NCBI GenBank assembly: GCA_963843365.1 | Contig: CAWJKG010000003.1 | Coordinates: forward strand, 248,001-312,000 | Direction: 5' to 3' | Source of the DNA: Bog-473 sp963843365 | GTDB lineage: Bacteria; Actinomycetota; Acidimicrobiia; Acidimicrobiales; RAAP-2 | Length of the DNA: 64,000 nucleotides | Shown here: piece after piece, positions 16,399 to 24,857 of the stretch | Numbering within the stretch: the stretch's first letter is position 1 | Layout of the letters: each line of letters begins with the position of its first letter | Notes under the pieces: model-generated | Seen by the model: only the letters and a program-made list of their open reading frames with translations | Database searches by the model: none | Told to the model about the DNA's origin: nothing | Translations under genes and position numbers: made by a program

Positions 16399-17021
16399 GC
16401 CAGCCCGCCGCCACGGGACTGACGCTCGACGACGTGCTGGATCTGCGGGCCTACGAGCGGGTGCGCGAGGACTACCGGGCCCGGGTGATCGCGCGCAAGC
16501 GTCACCGCAGAGTGGCGCTCGGGCCCATCATGACCCTGGTCTTCGAGAGTGTGGACACGGTGCGGTTCCAGGTCCAGGAGATGGCCCGGGCCGAGAAGAT
16601 CATCAGCGACGAGGCCATGCAGGTCGAGCTGGACATCTACAACCGGCTGCTTCCCGCTCCCGGAGAGCTCTCGGCGACGGTCTTCATCGAGCTGACCTCG
16701 GACGAGGCCCTGCGGGAGTGGCTGCCCCGCCTGGTGGGGATCGAAGGCCGACTCGGCCTTGCCCTCGACGGCGACGTGGTCCCGAGCGTGCCCGAGGCCG
16801 CACACGCGGCCGCCCTCACGCGCGAGGCGGTCACGCCGGCCGTCCACTACGTCCGCTTCGGGTTCACCCAGCCCCAGGTCGCCGCTTTCGCCGAGGCCCG
16901 GGAGGTGGCCCTGGTGGCGACCCATCCCGCCTACGAGGCCCGGACGGAGTTGAGACCAGAGGTGCGGGAGGCGCTGCTCGGGGACCTGCTCGGCACAACA
17001 AAGGCCCTTCCAATGGGCTGA
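16395..17021 (+). CDS. DUF3501 family protein
   Basis: 208 residues from GTG 16395. The family pattern is seen: LTLDDVLDLRAYERVREDYRA at the start, then RRVALGPIMTLVFES, TVRFQVQEMARAE, YNRLLPAPGELSATVFIEL and VHYVRFGFT. The function is unknown. The gene is translationally coupled to the Fe-S protein, which places it in the rubrerythrin operon and suggests a part in peroxide defence. Confidence 0.85.
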   Translation: MSQPAATGLTLDDVLDLRAYERVREDYRARVIARKRHRRVALGPIMTLVFESVDTVRFQVQEMARAEKIISDEAMQVELDIYNRLLPAPGELSATVFIELTSDEALREWLPRLVGIEGRLGLALDGDVVPSVPEAAHAAALTREAVTPAVHYVRFGFTQPQVAAFAEAREVALVATHPAYEARTELRPEVREALLGDLLGTTKALPMG

Positions 17022-17046
17022 CCAGGGACAATTCCTTGCGCAAGTC

Positions 17047-17076
17047 TTTACAGGCGCGCAGGACGTGCGCCATACT
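17047..17076 (+). promoter_or_regulatory. Candidate promoter of whiB
   Basis: TTTACA (17047-17052) and CATACT (17071-17076) are 18 bp apart and would give a 5' leader of about 105 nt before the whiB start. Confidence 0.35.
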
Positions 17077-17187
17077 CTTCGTTCGCCGAATTCGGTGCCA
17101 CCGCGTTGAGTCGATCGACGAAAAGGGCGTCCGAACAGGGTGAATCAAGTATCCGCCTTTTCAACCGTTATTGAGGAAGTGTCTCTC

Positions 17188-17427
17188 ATGATCGCCACCA
17201 CGTGGCGCAAGCAAGCTGCCTGCCGGGGCCTCGACGTCGAGGCGTTCTATCCCGTGACCGAGGACGAGGCCGACGCGGCCGAGGCCAAGGCTGTTTGCGC
17301 CGTCTGCCCGGTCCGCCAAGCGTGCTTGGAACACGCCCTGGCCCACCGCGAGCGTGAGGGGATCTGGGGCGGCACGACCGAGCGGGAACGGCGGCGGATC
17401 GTGCGCCAGCGCCGCAAGTCCGCCTGA
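17188..17427 (+). CDS. WhiB-family iron-sulfur transcription factor
   Basis: 79 residues from ATG 17188 with GAGG 11 nt upstream. Four cysteines (C12, C37, C40, C46) in the pattern C-x24-C-x2-C-x5-C bind a 4Fe-4S cluster. The turn motif GIWGG and a basic tail (RERRRIVRQRRK) contact sigma factor and DNA. The family is limited to actinobacteria and their phages. A longer version from GTG 17140 is possible. The regulon cannot be told from the sequence. Confidence 0.9.
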   Translation: MIATTWRKQAACRGLDVEAFYPVTEDEADAAEAKAVCAVCPVRQACLEHALAHREREGIWGGTTERERRRIVRQRRKSA

Positions 17428-17440
17428 GCGACCCGTCCCG

Positions 17441-19095
17441 CTACCTCTTCTTGGCGGCCCTCGTGGTCGTCGTGGTCGGGGCCGCCTGGGTGGACTGACC
17501 CAGAGTGCACGGTGAGGGATTCCACGGTTCCGGCTGCTTGTTGGCGTACACGCTGGAGGGGATCGTGGTCGTGGTCGTGGTGGTCGGCGCCGTGGGCGTC
17601 GTCGTGCCGGTGGACGATCCCGTCACGGTGAGTTGCGAGCCGGCGATGAGCAGCTGGACCGTCGGAGTGCTCAGGCTGGGATCGGCCACGAGGGTCACCG
17701 GCCCGCTCAGGACGGCGGCCAAGGTGTGTGCCGCTTCCGTGCCCGAGGGTCCGTAGAGGATTTCGGACGGTCCGCCCACGGTCAGCTGGGTGGACGCGTC
17801 GCCGATCTCGTTCACCCCGAAGCCTTGCGCGGTCAGGCTTGCCGCGGTGGTGTGCGCGATGCCGCTCACCGTCGACGCGTTGAGGACGTCGACGCCCACC
17901 AGGCTGTGGGCCTCGGTCGGCACGGTCGTGGTGGTCGTCGTCTTGCTGCCCTCGGGCACCGTCGTCGTGGTGGTCGTCGTGCTGGTCCCGATCTGGTTGA
18001 AGGCGTTGATCACGTTCTGGGCGTAGGGCTGGGCCTCCTCGAGCGCGTCGGCTCCACCCGAGGTGGTGTAGGCGAGCGTGGGCAGCGTCTCCGTCACCAG
18101 GTGTGATGCCGGCAGACCACGGAACACGTCCGCGATGTGGAGGAGGTCCCCCTGGCTCAGTGTGTCGTCGATGGTCAGATTCCCCACCGCGGCACCGATG
18201 AAGGAGTTGATGGCGAGCGGATTGGTGATGGACGCGTTGATCTTGGCCAGCACGGCCCGGAAGAACGCGTCCTGACGCTGAATCCGGCTGAAGTCCGAGA
18301 GGCCGTCGTACTCCCACTCGCCGTCGGAATTCTTGTAGTAGAGATGCCGGCTGCGCACGAGCTCCAGCGCGGTGGTCCCGTTCACCACCTGGCAGCCGGT
18401 GGTGGTGACGTCGAGTCCCGTGTACTGGTCCTTGACCGCCGTCGGGAAGTCCATGGTGACGCCGCCCAGCGCGTCGACCATGCCCGAGAAACCCGGGAAG
18501 TCGACGGAGACGTAGTGATTGATGGGTATCCCCAGGTCCTTTTCGATCGTGTGAATCAGCAGGTCGGGACCGCTGTCGTAGGCGGCATTGATGCGGTTCA
18601 TCCCGGAGATGCCGCTGTCGTTGCCCGGTATGTCGACCCACAGATCGCGGGGATGGAGAGGACCGTCACGGTCTTCGCGGTTGGGTCGAAGCGCGCCACC
18701 ATGGTGACGTCGCTGCGCTGGCCGCCTGCGTTGGCCTCGTCCCCGAAGGCCTTGACCTGGGTGGAATTCGAGACGAACGCGCGCGAATCCGATCCCACGA
18801 GCAGGAGATTGAACGGCTGTCCCGGTGCTGCCGGCGCCGCCACGAGATGCTTGGCGTGGATCTTCTTTATCTGGTTGTAGCGGTAGTTCGCGTAGACGTA
18901 GAGACCTCCGACACCGACGGCCGCCAGCACAATGACGAATGACAACGCATAGAGCGCCCGTCGACGCCAGCGGTGCTTGCGCCTCTGCTCCTTCTTCCGG
19001 GTCGAGCGAAGCTCGGCCTGGAGGTCGGCCCGCGACTTGGGGTGGTCCGTGGCGGCCGTGGGTGGGCCGGGGGATGCCGGATCATCGGGGGTCAA
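17441..19095 (-). CDS. LytR-CpsA-Psr (LCP) family cell-wall glycopolymer ligase (frameshifted)
   Basis: A basic cytoplasmic N-terminus is followed by one membrane helix (about residues 48-68) and the LCP catalytic domain (NLLLVGSDSRA, GGQRSDVTMVARFD, then NRINAAYDSG, LGGVTMDFP, ALELVRSRH, DFSRIQRQ). The end is a LytR_C domain (VDVLNASTVSGIA) with Thr/Pro linkers. LCP enzymes attach wall polymers to peptidoglycan. The frame breaks at the G-run at 18649-18652. Adding one base restores the universal SIPRDLW motif and joins both halves, so an indel error is very likely. TTG 19095 is the start, 7 nt after TACTTT. Confidence 0.87.
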
Positions 19096-19102
19096 GGATC
19101 AG

Positions 19103-19108
19103 AAAGTA
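19103..19108 (-). promoter_or_regulatory. -10 element of the LCP gene (leaderless)
   Basis: TACTTT on the minus strand ends 7 nt before the TTG start at 19095. Confidence 0.5.
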
Positions 19109-19126
19109 CCTGGCCGGGAGGTCCGA

Positions 19127-19132
19127 TACCCT
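19127..19132 (+). promoter_or_regulatory. -10 element of the acyl-CoA dehydrogenase gene (leaderless)
   Basis: TACCCT ends 6 nt before the GTG at 19139. It lies only 18 bp from the -10 of the divergent LCP gene. Confidence 0.5.
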
Positions 19133-19138
19133 TCACCG

Positions 19139-20314
19139 GTGCATTTCGAACTCCCCGACGAGATCCTCGAGCTGCGCGACTCGGTCCGACGCCTCGCCCA
19201 GGACAGGGTCAAGCCGCGGGCCCGAGCCATCGACAAGGAGGGCACCTACCCGGTGGACCTCTTCGAGGCCTTCCGCGACGCCGGCCTTCTCGGTCTGTGC
19301 ATCCCCGAGGAATACGGCGGATCGGGCGCAGGCATCCTCGGCCTCGCCGTCGCCATTGAGGAGGTGGCCAAGTACTCCAATTCGGCCGCGCTGATGCTCC
19401 TGCTGACCCGTCTGCCCACGGGCCCGGTCATGATCGCCGGCACGGAGGAGCAGAAGCGTCGCTACCTGCCCGGCATCAGCGAGGGAACCCAACGCGCCGC
19501 CTTCGGGCTCTCGGAGCCACAGGCGGGCAGCGATGTCATGGGGATGCGGACTCGAGGGGTGCCCGACGGGGGCAGCGCCGGCGGCTGGGTGTTGCACGGC
19601 ACCAAGTGCTGGATGTCGGGGGTGCGGGAGGCGGATTGGTACACCGTCTTCGCCAAGACCAGCGACCCCTCCAGCCGGGCGCACGACTCCATCACGGCCT
19701 TCATCGTCGAGCGTGCGTGGGACGGCGTCGAGGTCGGGAGGACCGACCACAAAATGGGCGTGCGCGGAGTCGACACCGGCGAGCTTCTCCTGACGGACGT
19801 GCACGTCCCGGCGGAGAACGTGATCGGCGAGGTCGGCGGCTTCCGCTTGGCCATGCTGGGCCTGAATGCCATGCGCCCGATTGTGGCGGCACGAGGCATC
19901 GGGTTGGCGGAGGGTGCGCTCATGTACGCCACGGACTACGTGCAACAGCGGGCCGCCTTCGGCCAGACCATTGCGGACTTCCAGGGGATCCAGTGGGAGA
20001 TCGCCAAGTGCGCGGTGGAGATCGAGGCGGCCCGGTTGTTGACCTATCGGGCCGCCGTCCTGGCGGACGAGGGAAAGTTCACCAAGGAATTCGTCCCGTA
20101 CCTCTCCATGGCCAAGTACCACGCCACGGAGCTGGCCGTGCGCGCCTCCTCACTGGCGGTCCAGCTTCTGGGCGCAGCGGGCTACATGGAGGACCACCCG
20201 ACGGAGCAGTGGTATCGGGACGCGAAGCAGCTCACCATCGTGGAGGGCACCTCCCAGGTGCAGCTCGGACTGATCGCCCGCGGGGTGCTGGACCGGGACC
20301 TGTGGTGGGACTGA
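19139..20314 (+). CDS. Acyl-CoA dehydrogenase
   Basis: 391 residues from GTG 19139. It shows GLCIPEEYGGSG, the FAD/substrate motif AFGLSEPQAGSD, KMGVRGVDTGEL, YVQQRAAFGQTIADFQ, QLLGAAGYMEDHPTEQWYRDAK and the catalytic glutamate in IVEGTSQVQ. It introduces the trans-2,3 double bond into acyl-CoA and passes electrons to ETF. The chain-length or branched-chain preference cannot be read directly. An alpha-methylacyl-CoA racemase 2 kb downstream hints at methyl-branched substrates. Its stop overlaps the start of trpD. Confidence 0.92.
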   Translation: MHFELPDEILELRDSVRRLAQDRVKPRARAIDKEGTYPVDLFEAFRDAGLLGLCIPEEYGGSGAGILGLAVAIEEVAKYSNSAALMLLLTRLPTGPVMIAGTEEQKRRYLPGISEGTQRAAFGLSEPQAGSDVMGMRTRGVPDGGSAGGWVLHGTKCWMSGVREADWYTVFAKTSDPSSRAHDSITAFIVERAWDGVEVGRTDHKMGVRGVDTGELLLTDVHVPAENVIGEVGGFRLAMLGLNAMRPIVAARGIGLAEGALMYATDYVQQRAAFGQTIADFQGIQWEIAKCAVEIEAARLLTYRAAVLADEGKFTKEFVPYLSMAKYHATELAVRASSLAVQLLGAAGYMEDHPTEQWYRDAKQLTIVEGTSQVQLGLIARGVLDRDLWWD

Positions 20315-21369
20315 CCTGGCCCGAAGCCCTGGCGCGCCTGAGCCGGCGGGAATCACTCGACGCACAGGAGGCGGAGGACGTCCTGAAGACGGTCGTGGCG
20401 GGCGAGGCCACGCCGGCCCAGGTGGGCGCGTTCCTGGCCCTGCTGCACGCCAAGGGCGAGACGGCCGAAGAAGTGACCGGCTTGGCGCGGGCGATGGTCG
20501 ACGCCGCCGTCCCGTGCCCGTTGGCGGACGCGGACGCGGCGACTGCGGTCGATCTCGTCGGGACCGGCGGGGATCGTCTCTCGAGCATCAACGTCACCAC
20601 CCTGGCCGCGTTCATCACGGCTGGCTGCGGCGTTCCCGTGTGCAAGCACGGCAACCGCGCTGCCTCGTCGTCGGTCGGGACGGCGGACGTGCTCGAAGCG
20701 CTCGGGGTGGCGATTGAGCTCGGACCCGAGGGAGTGGCCCGTTGCGTGAGCAAGGCCGGCATGGGCTTCTGCTTCGCCCAGCGCTTTCACCCCGCGATGC
20801 GCTACGTCGGACCCGTCCGCAAGGAGTTGGGCGTGCCGACCGTCTTCAACTTCTTGGGCCCACTCATCAACCCGGCCCGGACCCGACGGCAGCTCGTGGG
20901 AGTCAGCGACCCGGCCCTGGCCCCGATCATGGCCGGCGTCTTCGGGGCCACCGGAAGCCGGCACACGTTGATCGTGCACGCCGACGACGGGCTCGACGAG
21001 TTGAGCGTGACGTCGCCGGCCCAGGTCCTCGAGGTGAGGGGAGACGGCACCGGTGACCACGAGATCACCGAATGGCGAGTGGACCCGGGGGACCTGGGTC
21101 TGGCCCCGGCGACCATGGCCGAACTGCGTGGCGGCGACGCCGCGTTCAACGCCGGCGTCATTCGCGCCGTGCTCGAAGGGGAGCAGGGAGCCCGACGCGA
21201 CATCGGGTTGCTCAACGCGGCCGCCGCCCTCGTGGTGGCGGGCAAGGTCGACGACCTCCCGCAGGGTCTGGTGCTGGCCCGGGAGTCCATCGACAGCGGT
21301 CGGGCCGTGGGGGTGCTGGACGCCTTGATCGCTACGTCCCAAGCCGAGTTGCGCCGCCAGCCGGGCTGA
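20305..21369 (+). CDS. trpD: Anthranilate phosphoribosyltransferase
   Basis: 354 residues, normal length. The N-terminal helical part (AEDVLKTVVAGEATPAQVGAFLALL) is followed by the PRPP site VDLVGTGGD, SSINVTT, the KHGNRAASSSVGTADVLEALG motif and FHPAMRYVGPVRKELGVPT. It makes phosphoribosyl-anthranilate in tryptophan synthesis. It overlaps the upstream acyl-CoA dehydrogenase, so translation is coupled although the pathways differ. GTG 20302 or 20305 is the start. No other trp gene is present. The 3' end overlaps convergent galK by 38 bp. Confidence 0.93.
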   Translation: MGLTWPEALARLSRRESLDAQEAEDVLKTVVAGEATPAQVGAFLALLHAKGETAEEVTGLARAMVDAAVPCPLADADAATAVDLVGTGGDRLSSINVTTLAAFITAGCGVPVCKHGNRAASSSVGTADVLEALGVAIELGPEGVARCVSKAGMGFCFAQRFHPAMRYVGPVRKELGVPTVFNFLGPLINPARTRRQLVGVSDPALAPIMAGVFGATGSRHTLIVHADDGLDELSVTSPAQVLEVRGDGTGDHEITEWRVDPGDLGLAPATMAELRGGDAAFNAGVIRAVLEGEQGARRDIGLLNAAAALVVAGKVDDLPQGLVLARESIDSGRAVGVLDALIATSQAELRRQPG

Positions 21370-22354
21370 CCCGCCAACTCCGCCGCGGCGCGTGCGTCTC
21401 GGGGTCGAGTGCCGGCGAGTCGGGTCGGCACAGCGCCAGCACGCACCCTCCGAAGCCGCCACCGGTCATGCGGGCGCCGAGCACCCCCGGCTGGCCCAGG
21501 AGGTGGTCGACCAACTCGTCGACGGCCGCGACCGAGACCTTGTAGTCGCCGGCCAGGCTGTGCTGCCCTTCCGTCATGACGGCGCCGAGCCCGGTGAGGT
21601 TGCCGCGAGCCAGCAGCCGCTCGGCCTCGGTCACCCGCGAGCACTCGGTCACGACATGGCGGGCCCGGCGTCGCAGGACGGGGTCATGCAACGCGCTCAG
21701 GTCACCGAGTTCACACAGGCCGAGAGGCCGGCCGACGATGTGCGCCGCCCGCTCGCACTCGGCGCGACGGGTGGCGTACGGGGTCTCGGTGAGCAGCCGC
21801 GGTGCCTCGCTGTGCACGACGACGAAGGCCGCGTCCTCGGGCACGGCGACGGGCCGGGTCTCGAGGGTGGAGAAGTCGATGTGGAGCGCGTGCCCTTCGG
21901 TGGCGCCGGCGATGACCAAAGGATCGAGAAGGCCCACGTGGGAGCCAGCGTTGCGCTCGGCCTCCTGGCAGTCGCGGGCGAGCGAGACCGGCTCGGCGTC
22001 GTGGCCGAGCGCGAGCAGCAGCGCCACCGAGAACGCCACGCTCGAGGACAGCCCCGCACCGAGCGGAAGGGTGCTGGTGACCCGGGCCACTCCGCCGGTC
22101 GGCGGCCGCTGCAGACGCAACAGCTCGGCCGCCAGTGCGGCGTCGGCGCGGACCGGACCGGTGTCGCCCAGCATCACCTCGAGCGGAGGTCCAGGGAACT
22201 GGTCCGAATCGATGCCGAAGAGAAAGCTGTCGGGCTTCGGCGTAAAGGAGACCTCGGTGGCCAGGTCGATGGCCATGGGCAGTGAGAGCCCCTCGTTGTA
22301 GTCGGTGTGATCACCGATGATGGTGACCCGTCCGGGGGCGCGGGCAGAAGGCAC
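21332..22354 (-). CDS. galK: Galactokinase (GHMP family)
   Basis: 340 residues, on the short side for galactokinase. Motif 1 is GRVTIIGDHTDYNEG, with Thr where most family members have Asn. The ATP motif is LPLGAGLSSSVAF and motif 3 is ARMTGGGFGGCV. It would phosphorylate galactose at C1. Its 3' end overlaps the end of trpD in convergent orientation. GTG 22354 is chosen because CAAGCT lies 6 nt upstream in the position typical of leaderless genes here. No other Leloir gene is visible, so a related GHMP sugar kinase is possible. Confidence 0.82.
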   Translation of the reverse strand: MPSARAPGRVTIIGDHTDYNEGLSLPMAIDLATEVSFTPKPDSFLFGIDSDQFPGPPLEVMLGDTGPVRADAALAAELLRLQRPPTGGVARVTSTLPLGAGLSSSVAFSVALLLALGHDAEPVSLARDCQEAERNAGSHVGLLDPLVIAGATEGHALHIDFSTLETRPVAVPEDAAFVVVHSEAPRLLTETPYATRRAECERAAHIVGRPLGLCELGDLSALHDPVLRRRARHVVTECSRVTEAERLLARGNLTGLGAVMTEGQHSLAGDYKVSVAAVDELVDHLLGQPGVLGARMTGGGFGGCVLALCRPDSPALDPETHAPRRSWRVSPAGGATRLGT

Positions 22355-22360
22355 GTCCCC

Positions 22361-22366
22361 AGCTTG
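22361..22366 (-). promoter_or_regulatory. Possible -10 element of galK
   Basis: CAAGCT on the minus strand ends 6 nt before GTG 22354. The first base differs from TANNNT, so this is weaker than the others. Confidence 0.3.
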
Positions 22367-22419
22367 GCGCACAGCGGGTGGGCTTGACCGTCAGCGGCGG
22401 CGCGGGTCACGATCCTGCG

Positions 22420-23598
22420 ATGGCCGAGCGCAGTGGACCGCTGAGTGGGATCAAGATCATTGAGCTGGCGGGCATCGGGCCGGCTCCCTATACGTGCATG
22501 ATGCTGGCCGATGCCGGCGCGCAGGTGCTCCGCCTGGAGCGGGCGGCGCCGGGCGCGGTCGAGCGGGCCGCGGAGAGCGAGTCCTCCGGCGCCGGACGGT
22601 ACTGGGATCTTCTGAACCGATCCCGGCCCTCGGTGGGCATCGACCTGAAGAACCCGGACGCGGTGGAACTGGTCCTGGGCCTCGTCGCCGAGTCCGACGG
22701 GTTGATCGAGGGCTTCCGGCCCGGCGTGGCCGAGCGGCTCGGCGTCGGGCCCGATGCCTGCTTCGCACGCAACCGCCGTCTTGTCTACGGGCGCATGACC
22801 GGCTGGGGACAGGAAGGGCCGTTGGCACCGCGGGCCGGACACGACATCGACTACATCGCCATCGGGGGAGCGCTCTGGTCACTGGGGCGGGCCGACAGCG
22901 CCCCCGTGCCGCCGCTCAACCTCGTGGGCGACTTTGGCGGCGGCGGCATGTTGTTGGCGTTCGGCATGGTCGCCGCCCTGCTCGAGGCGGCGCGTTCGGG
23001 CGAGGGGCAGGTTGTCGACGCCGCCATGGTCGACGGCGCGGCCTCCCTCATGACCATGATCCACGCCTTTCATCTCGGGGGCATGTGGAACGAGCAACGC
23101 GGGGCCAACATGCTCGATACGGGCGCGCCGTTCTACGAGGTCTACGAGACGGCGGACGGCCAGTGGATGGCGGTGGGCGGGATCGAGCGGCAGTTCTATG
23201 CCGCGTTGCTCGAGGGCCTGGGCCTGGCCGGCGACGAGTCGCTGCCCGACCAACAGTCGCGGGCGGACTGGCCGGCCATGAAGGAGCGCTTCGCCGCCAT
23301 TTTCAGGACCAAGACAAGGGACGAGTGGTGCTCCGTGTTCGACGGCACCGACGCCTGCGTGGCACCGGTGCTGTCGCCCTGGGAGGCGCACGCGCACCCG
23401 CACAATGTGGCGCGCCGCACCTTCATTGAGGTCGATGGCACCGTGCAGCCCGCCCCGGCCCCACGCTTCTCCAAGACGCCGTCCGCGGTGTCCAAGCCGC
23501 CATCGGCCCCCGGAGCCGACACCGTGTCGGGGCTGGCCGAGTGGGGCGTGGACGAGGAGACGGTGACGAAGCTCCGTGCATCGGGCGCCCTGAGCTGA
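22420..23598 (+). CDS. Alpha-methylacyl-CoA racemase (family III CoA-transferase fold)
   Basis: 392 residues from ATG 22420. It shows IIELAGIGPAPYTCMMLADAGAQVLRLE, SVGIDLKN, YGRMTGWGQEGP, then RAGHDIDYIA, NLVGDFGGGGM and DTGAPFYEVYET. The His in AGHD, the Asp in VGDF and the Glu in YEVYE match the catalytic His/Asp/Glu of mycobacterial MCR and human AMACR, rather than the single Asp of true CoA-transferases. It interconverts (2R)- and (2S)-methylacyl-CoA so that methyl-branched fatty acids or sterol side chains can enter beta-oxidation. Confidence 0.9.
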   Translation: MAERSGPLSGIKIIELAGIGPAPYTCMMLADAGAQVLRLERAAPGAVERAAESESSGAGRYWDLLNRSRPSVGIDLKNPDAVELVLGLVAESDGLIEGFRPGVAERLGVGPDACFARNRRLVYGRMTGWGQEGPLAPRAGHDIDYIAIGGALWSLGRADSAPVPPLNLVGDFGGGGMLLAFGMVAALLEAARSGEGQVVDAAMVDGAASLMTMIHAFHLGGMWNEQRGANMLDTGAPFYEVYETADGQWMAVGGIERQFYAALLEGLGLAGDESLPDQQSRADWPAMKERFAAIFRTKTRDEWCSVFDGTDACVAPVLSPWEAHAHPHNVARRTFIEVDGTVQPAPAPRFSKTPSAVSKPPSAPGADTVSGLAEWGVDEETVTKLRASGALS

Positions 23599-23609
23599 CC
23601 CCGGCTCGG

Positions 23610-23628
23610 CCGCGTCGGGGCGACGCGG
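23610..23628. terminator. Hairpin between convergent genes
   Basis: CCGCGTCG pairs perfectly with CGACGCGG across a GGG loop, 12 bp after the racemase stop and 25 bp before the end of the convergent gene. No T-run follows. Confidence 0.5.
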
Positions 23629-23652
23629 TGCGTCCGGGTCCCGGCGGTCAGG

Positions 23653-24303
23653 TCACGGGCACGCTCCGAAGGGGTCGATCGGCGCGTCAGAGGTCCCGAG
23701 GACCACGAAGGAGTTGGAAGCTTCGTTCATGTAGGCCTGCGGGCAGGGGTCGGCGATCGCGATCACCGACGTGCCGGGGCAGACGCCGGCCTGGTTCACG
23801 CAGGTCATGGCCTCCCGGCCCTCGGCGTAGCCGGGACACTCCAGCGTGAAGCCCTTGGCGGCATAGGCCTGCAGGTACGCGAGGGCGGCTGCGCAACCCC
23901 AGGCGGTGGCCTGGCCGACGGGCGGGACGGCTGCCGGGTCGCCCGGCGCCGGCGCAGGCGCCGGGGTGGCGGCAACGACCGCAGGGGCCGGAGCGGGCGG
24001 TGTCGTCGTCGGGGTCGTCGTCGTGGTCGTCGCCGGTGCCGGCGCCGGTGCCGGTGCCGGCACCGGCACCGGTGGTGGTGCCGACGGCGGTGGAGTGATG
24101 GGTCGCTCGATGGTCTTCGTCATGGCGACCGCCGCTTCCTCGAGTGCGGTCCGCTCGATCTGCTGCGCCGAAGGGTGGGCGTGCAGCGGCGGCTGCGATG
24201 TCACCGGTGCCGTCGTGACCAGCTGCGCCGCCACGACGATCGTGACCGCGATGAGGACGAAGGGGAGGGACGCGACCGGGCGCGTGCGCACGACTGAGGA
24301 CAA
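23653..24303 (-). CDS. Exported protein with Pro/Ala/Thr linker and Cys-rich C-terminal domain
   Basis: 216 residues from TTG 24303, chosen because AAGGAG lies 8 nt upstream. A signal anchor (residues about 10-30) is followed by a helix and a low-complexity P/A/T linker encoded by GGTGCC-type repeats near 24040-24075. The C-terminal 85 residues hold six cysteines (WGCAAALAYLQ, TLECPGY, MTCVNQAGVCPG, IADPCPQAYMNEASNS, FGACP). The domain looks like a compact disulfide-bonded extracellular module. I do not recognise the family and do not assign a function. Confidence 0.65.
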   Translation of the reverse strand: MSSVVRTRPVASLPFVLIAVTIVVAAQLVTTAPVTSQPPLHAHPSAQQIERTALEEAAVAMTKTIERPITPPPSAPPPVPVPAPAPAPAPATTTTTTPTTTPPAPAPAVVAATPAPAPAPGDPAAVPPVGQATAWGCAAALAYLQAYAAKGFTLECPGYAEGREAMTCVNQAGVCPGTSVIAIADPCPQAYMNEASNSFVVLGTSDAPIDPFGACP

Positions 24304-24599
24304 GGCGGGTGCTCCTTGTGGGGTTCCGCTCCGGTGGGGAGTTCGGCTGGCATTGCCCCCTGCCGTTACCCAGCGCACCCCCGTTGAACGTCGACCACGC
24401 GTGAATCTCCCGCAGAATCCCTCAGATCACCGCGCCCACAGGGGCTTCGAGCACTCGGCGCGGCGCCCGGCTCCATCCTGAGAGCGATGGCCGCGTGGCA
24501 ACCGCGGTGTGAGGGCCGACTCGACGCGTCGGCGACGGCTGCGTCAGGACGGAACGTGCATTGCGACGGGCCGCCGCGGCCGACTGCAGCCCGGCGAGA
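24304..24599. other. Intergenic stretch without a recognised gene
   Basis: About 296 bp between the exported-protein start and the end of the RAM-domain gene. It should hold the promoter of the exported protein. No convincing ORF, repeat or RNA structure was seen. Confidence 0.5.
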
Positions 24600-24836
24600 T
24601 CAGATCGTGACCACGGGGCACGTGATGGTCCTGGTGATGCCGGGGATCTGCTGCATGTCCCGCACGACCATGCGACCGAGATCATCCATGGAGGCCGCCT
24701 CGGCCCGGGCGATCACGTCGTACGGTCCCGTGACACCGTCGGCGACGACCACACCCGCGATGCCACTGAGCTGCTGTGCCACCTGGGCGGCCTTGCCCAC
24801 GTCGGTCTGCACCAGCACGTACGCGTGGACGGTCAC
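24600..24836 (-). CDS. Stand-alone RAM (Lrp/AsnC ligand-binding) domain protein
   Basis: 78 residues, made only of the alpha-beta ligand domain of Lrp/AsnC regulators: HAYVLVQTDVGKAAQVAQQL, ADGVTGPYDVIARAEA and the closing IPGITRTITCPVVT. The DNA-binding half is missing. Such proteins oligomerise and bind amino acids, and may modulate full-length Lrp proteins; this is family knowledge, not shown here. GTG 24836 lies 5 nt after TACGGT. It is divergent from the MFS gene, with only 21 bp between the start codons. Confidence 0.85.
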   Translation of the reverse strand: MTVHAYVLVQTDVGKAAQVAQQLSGIAGVVVADGVTGPYDVIARAEAASMDDLGRMVVRDMQQIPGITRTITCPVVTI

Positions 24837-24841
24837 AGCAC

Positions 24842-24851
24842 ACCGTACATT
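24842..24851. promoter_or_regulatory. Overlapping divergent -10 elements of the RAM and MFS genes
   Basis: The minus-strand TACGGT (24842-24847) and the plus-strand TACATT (24846-24851) share the bases TA. They end 5 and 6 nt before their respective GTG starts, so one symmetric site may drive both genes. Confidence 0.55.
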
Positions 24852-24857
24852 GGCCTG

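Noticed and set aside
24030..24080. GGTGCC/GGCACC repeat as a regulatory or CRISPR-like repeat
   Set aside because: It is inside the coding sequence of the exported protein and simply encodes its Pro/Ala/Val linker.
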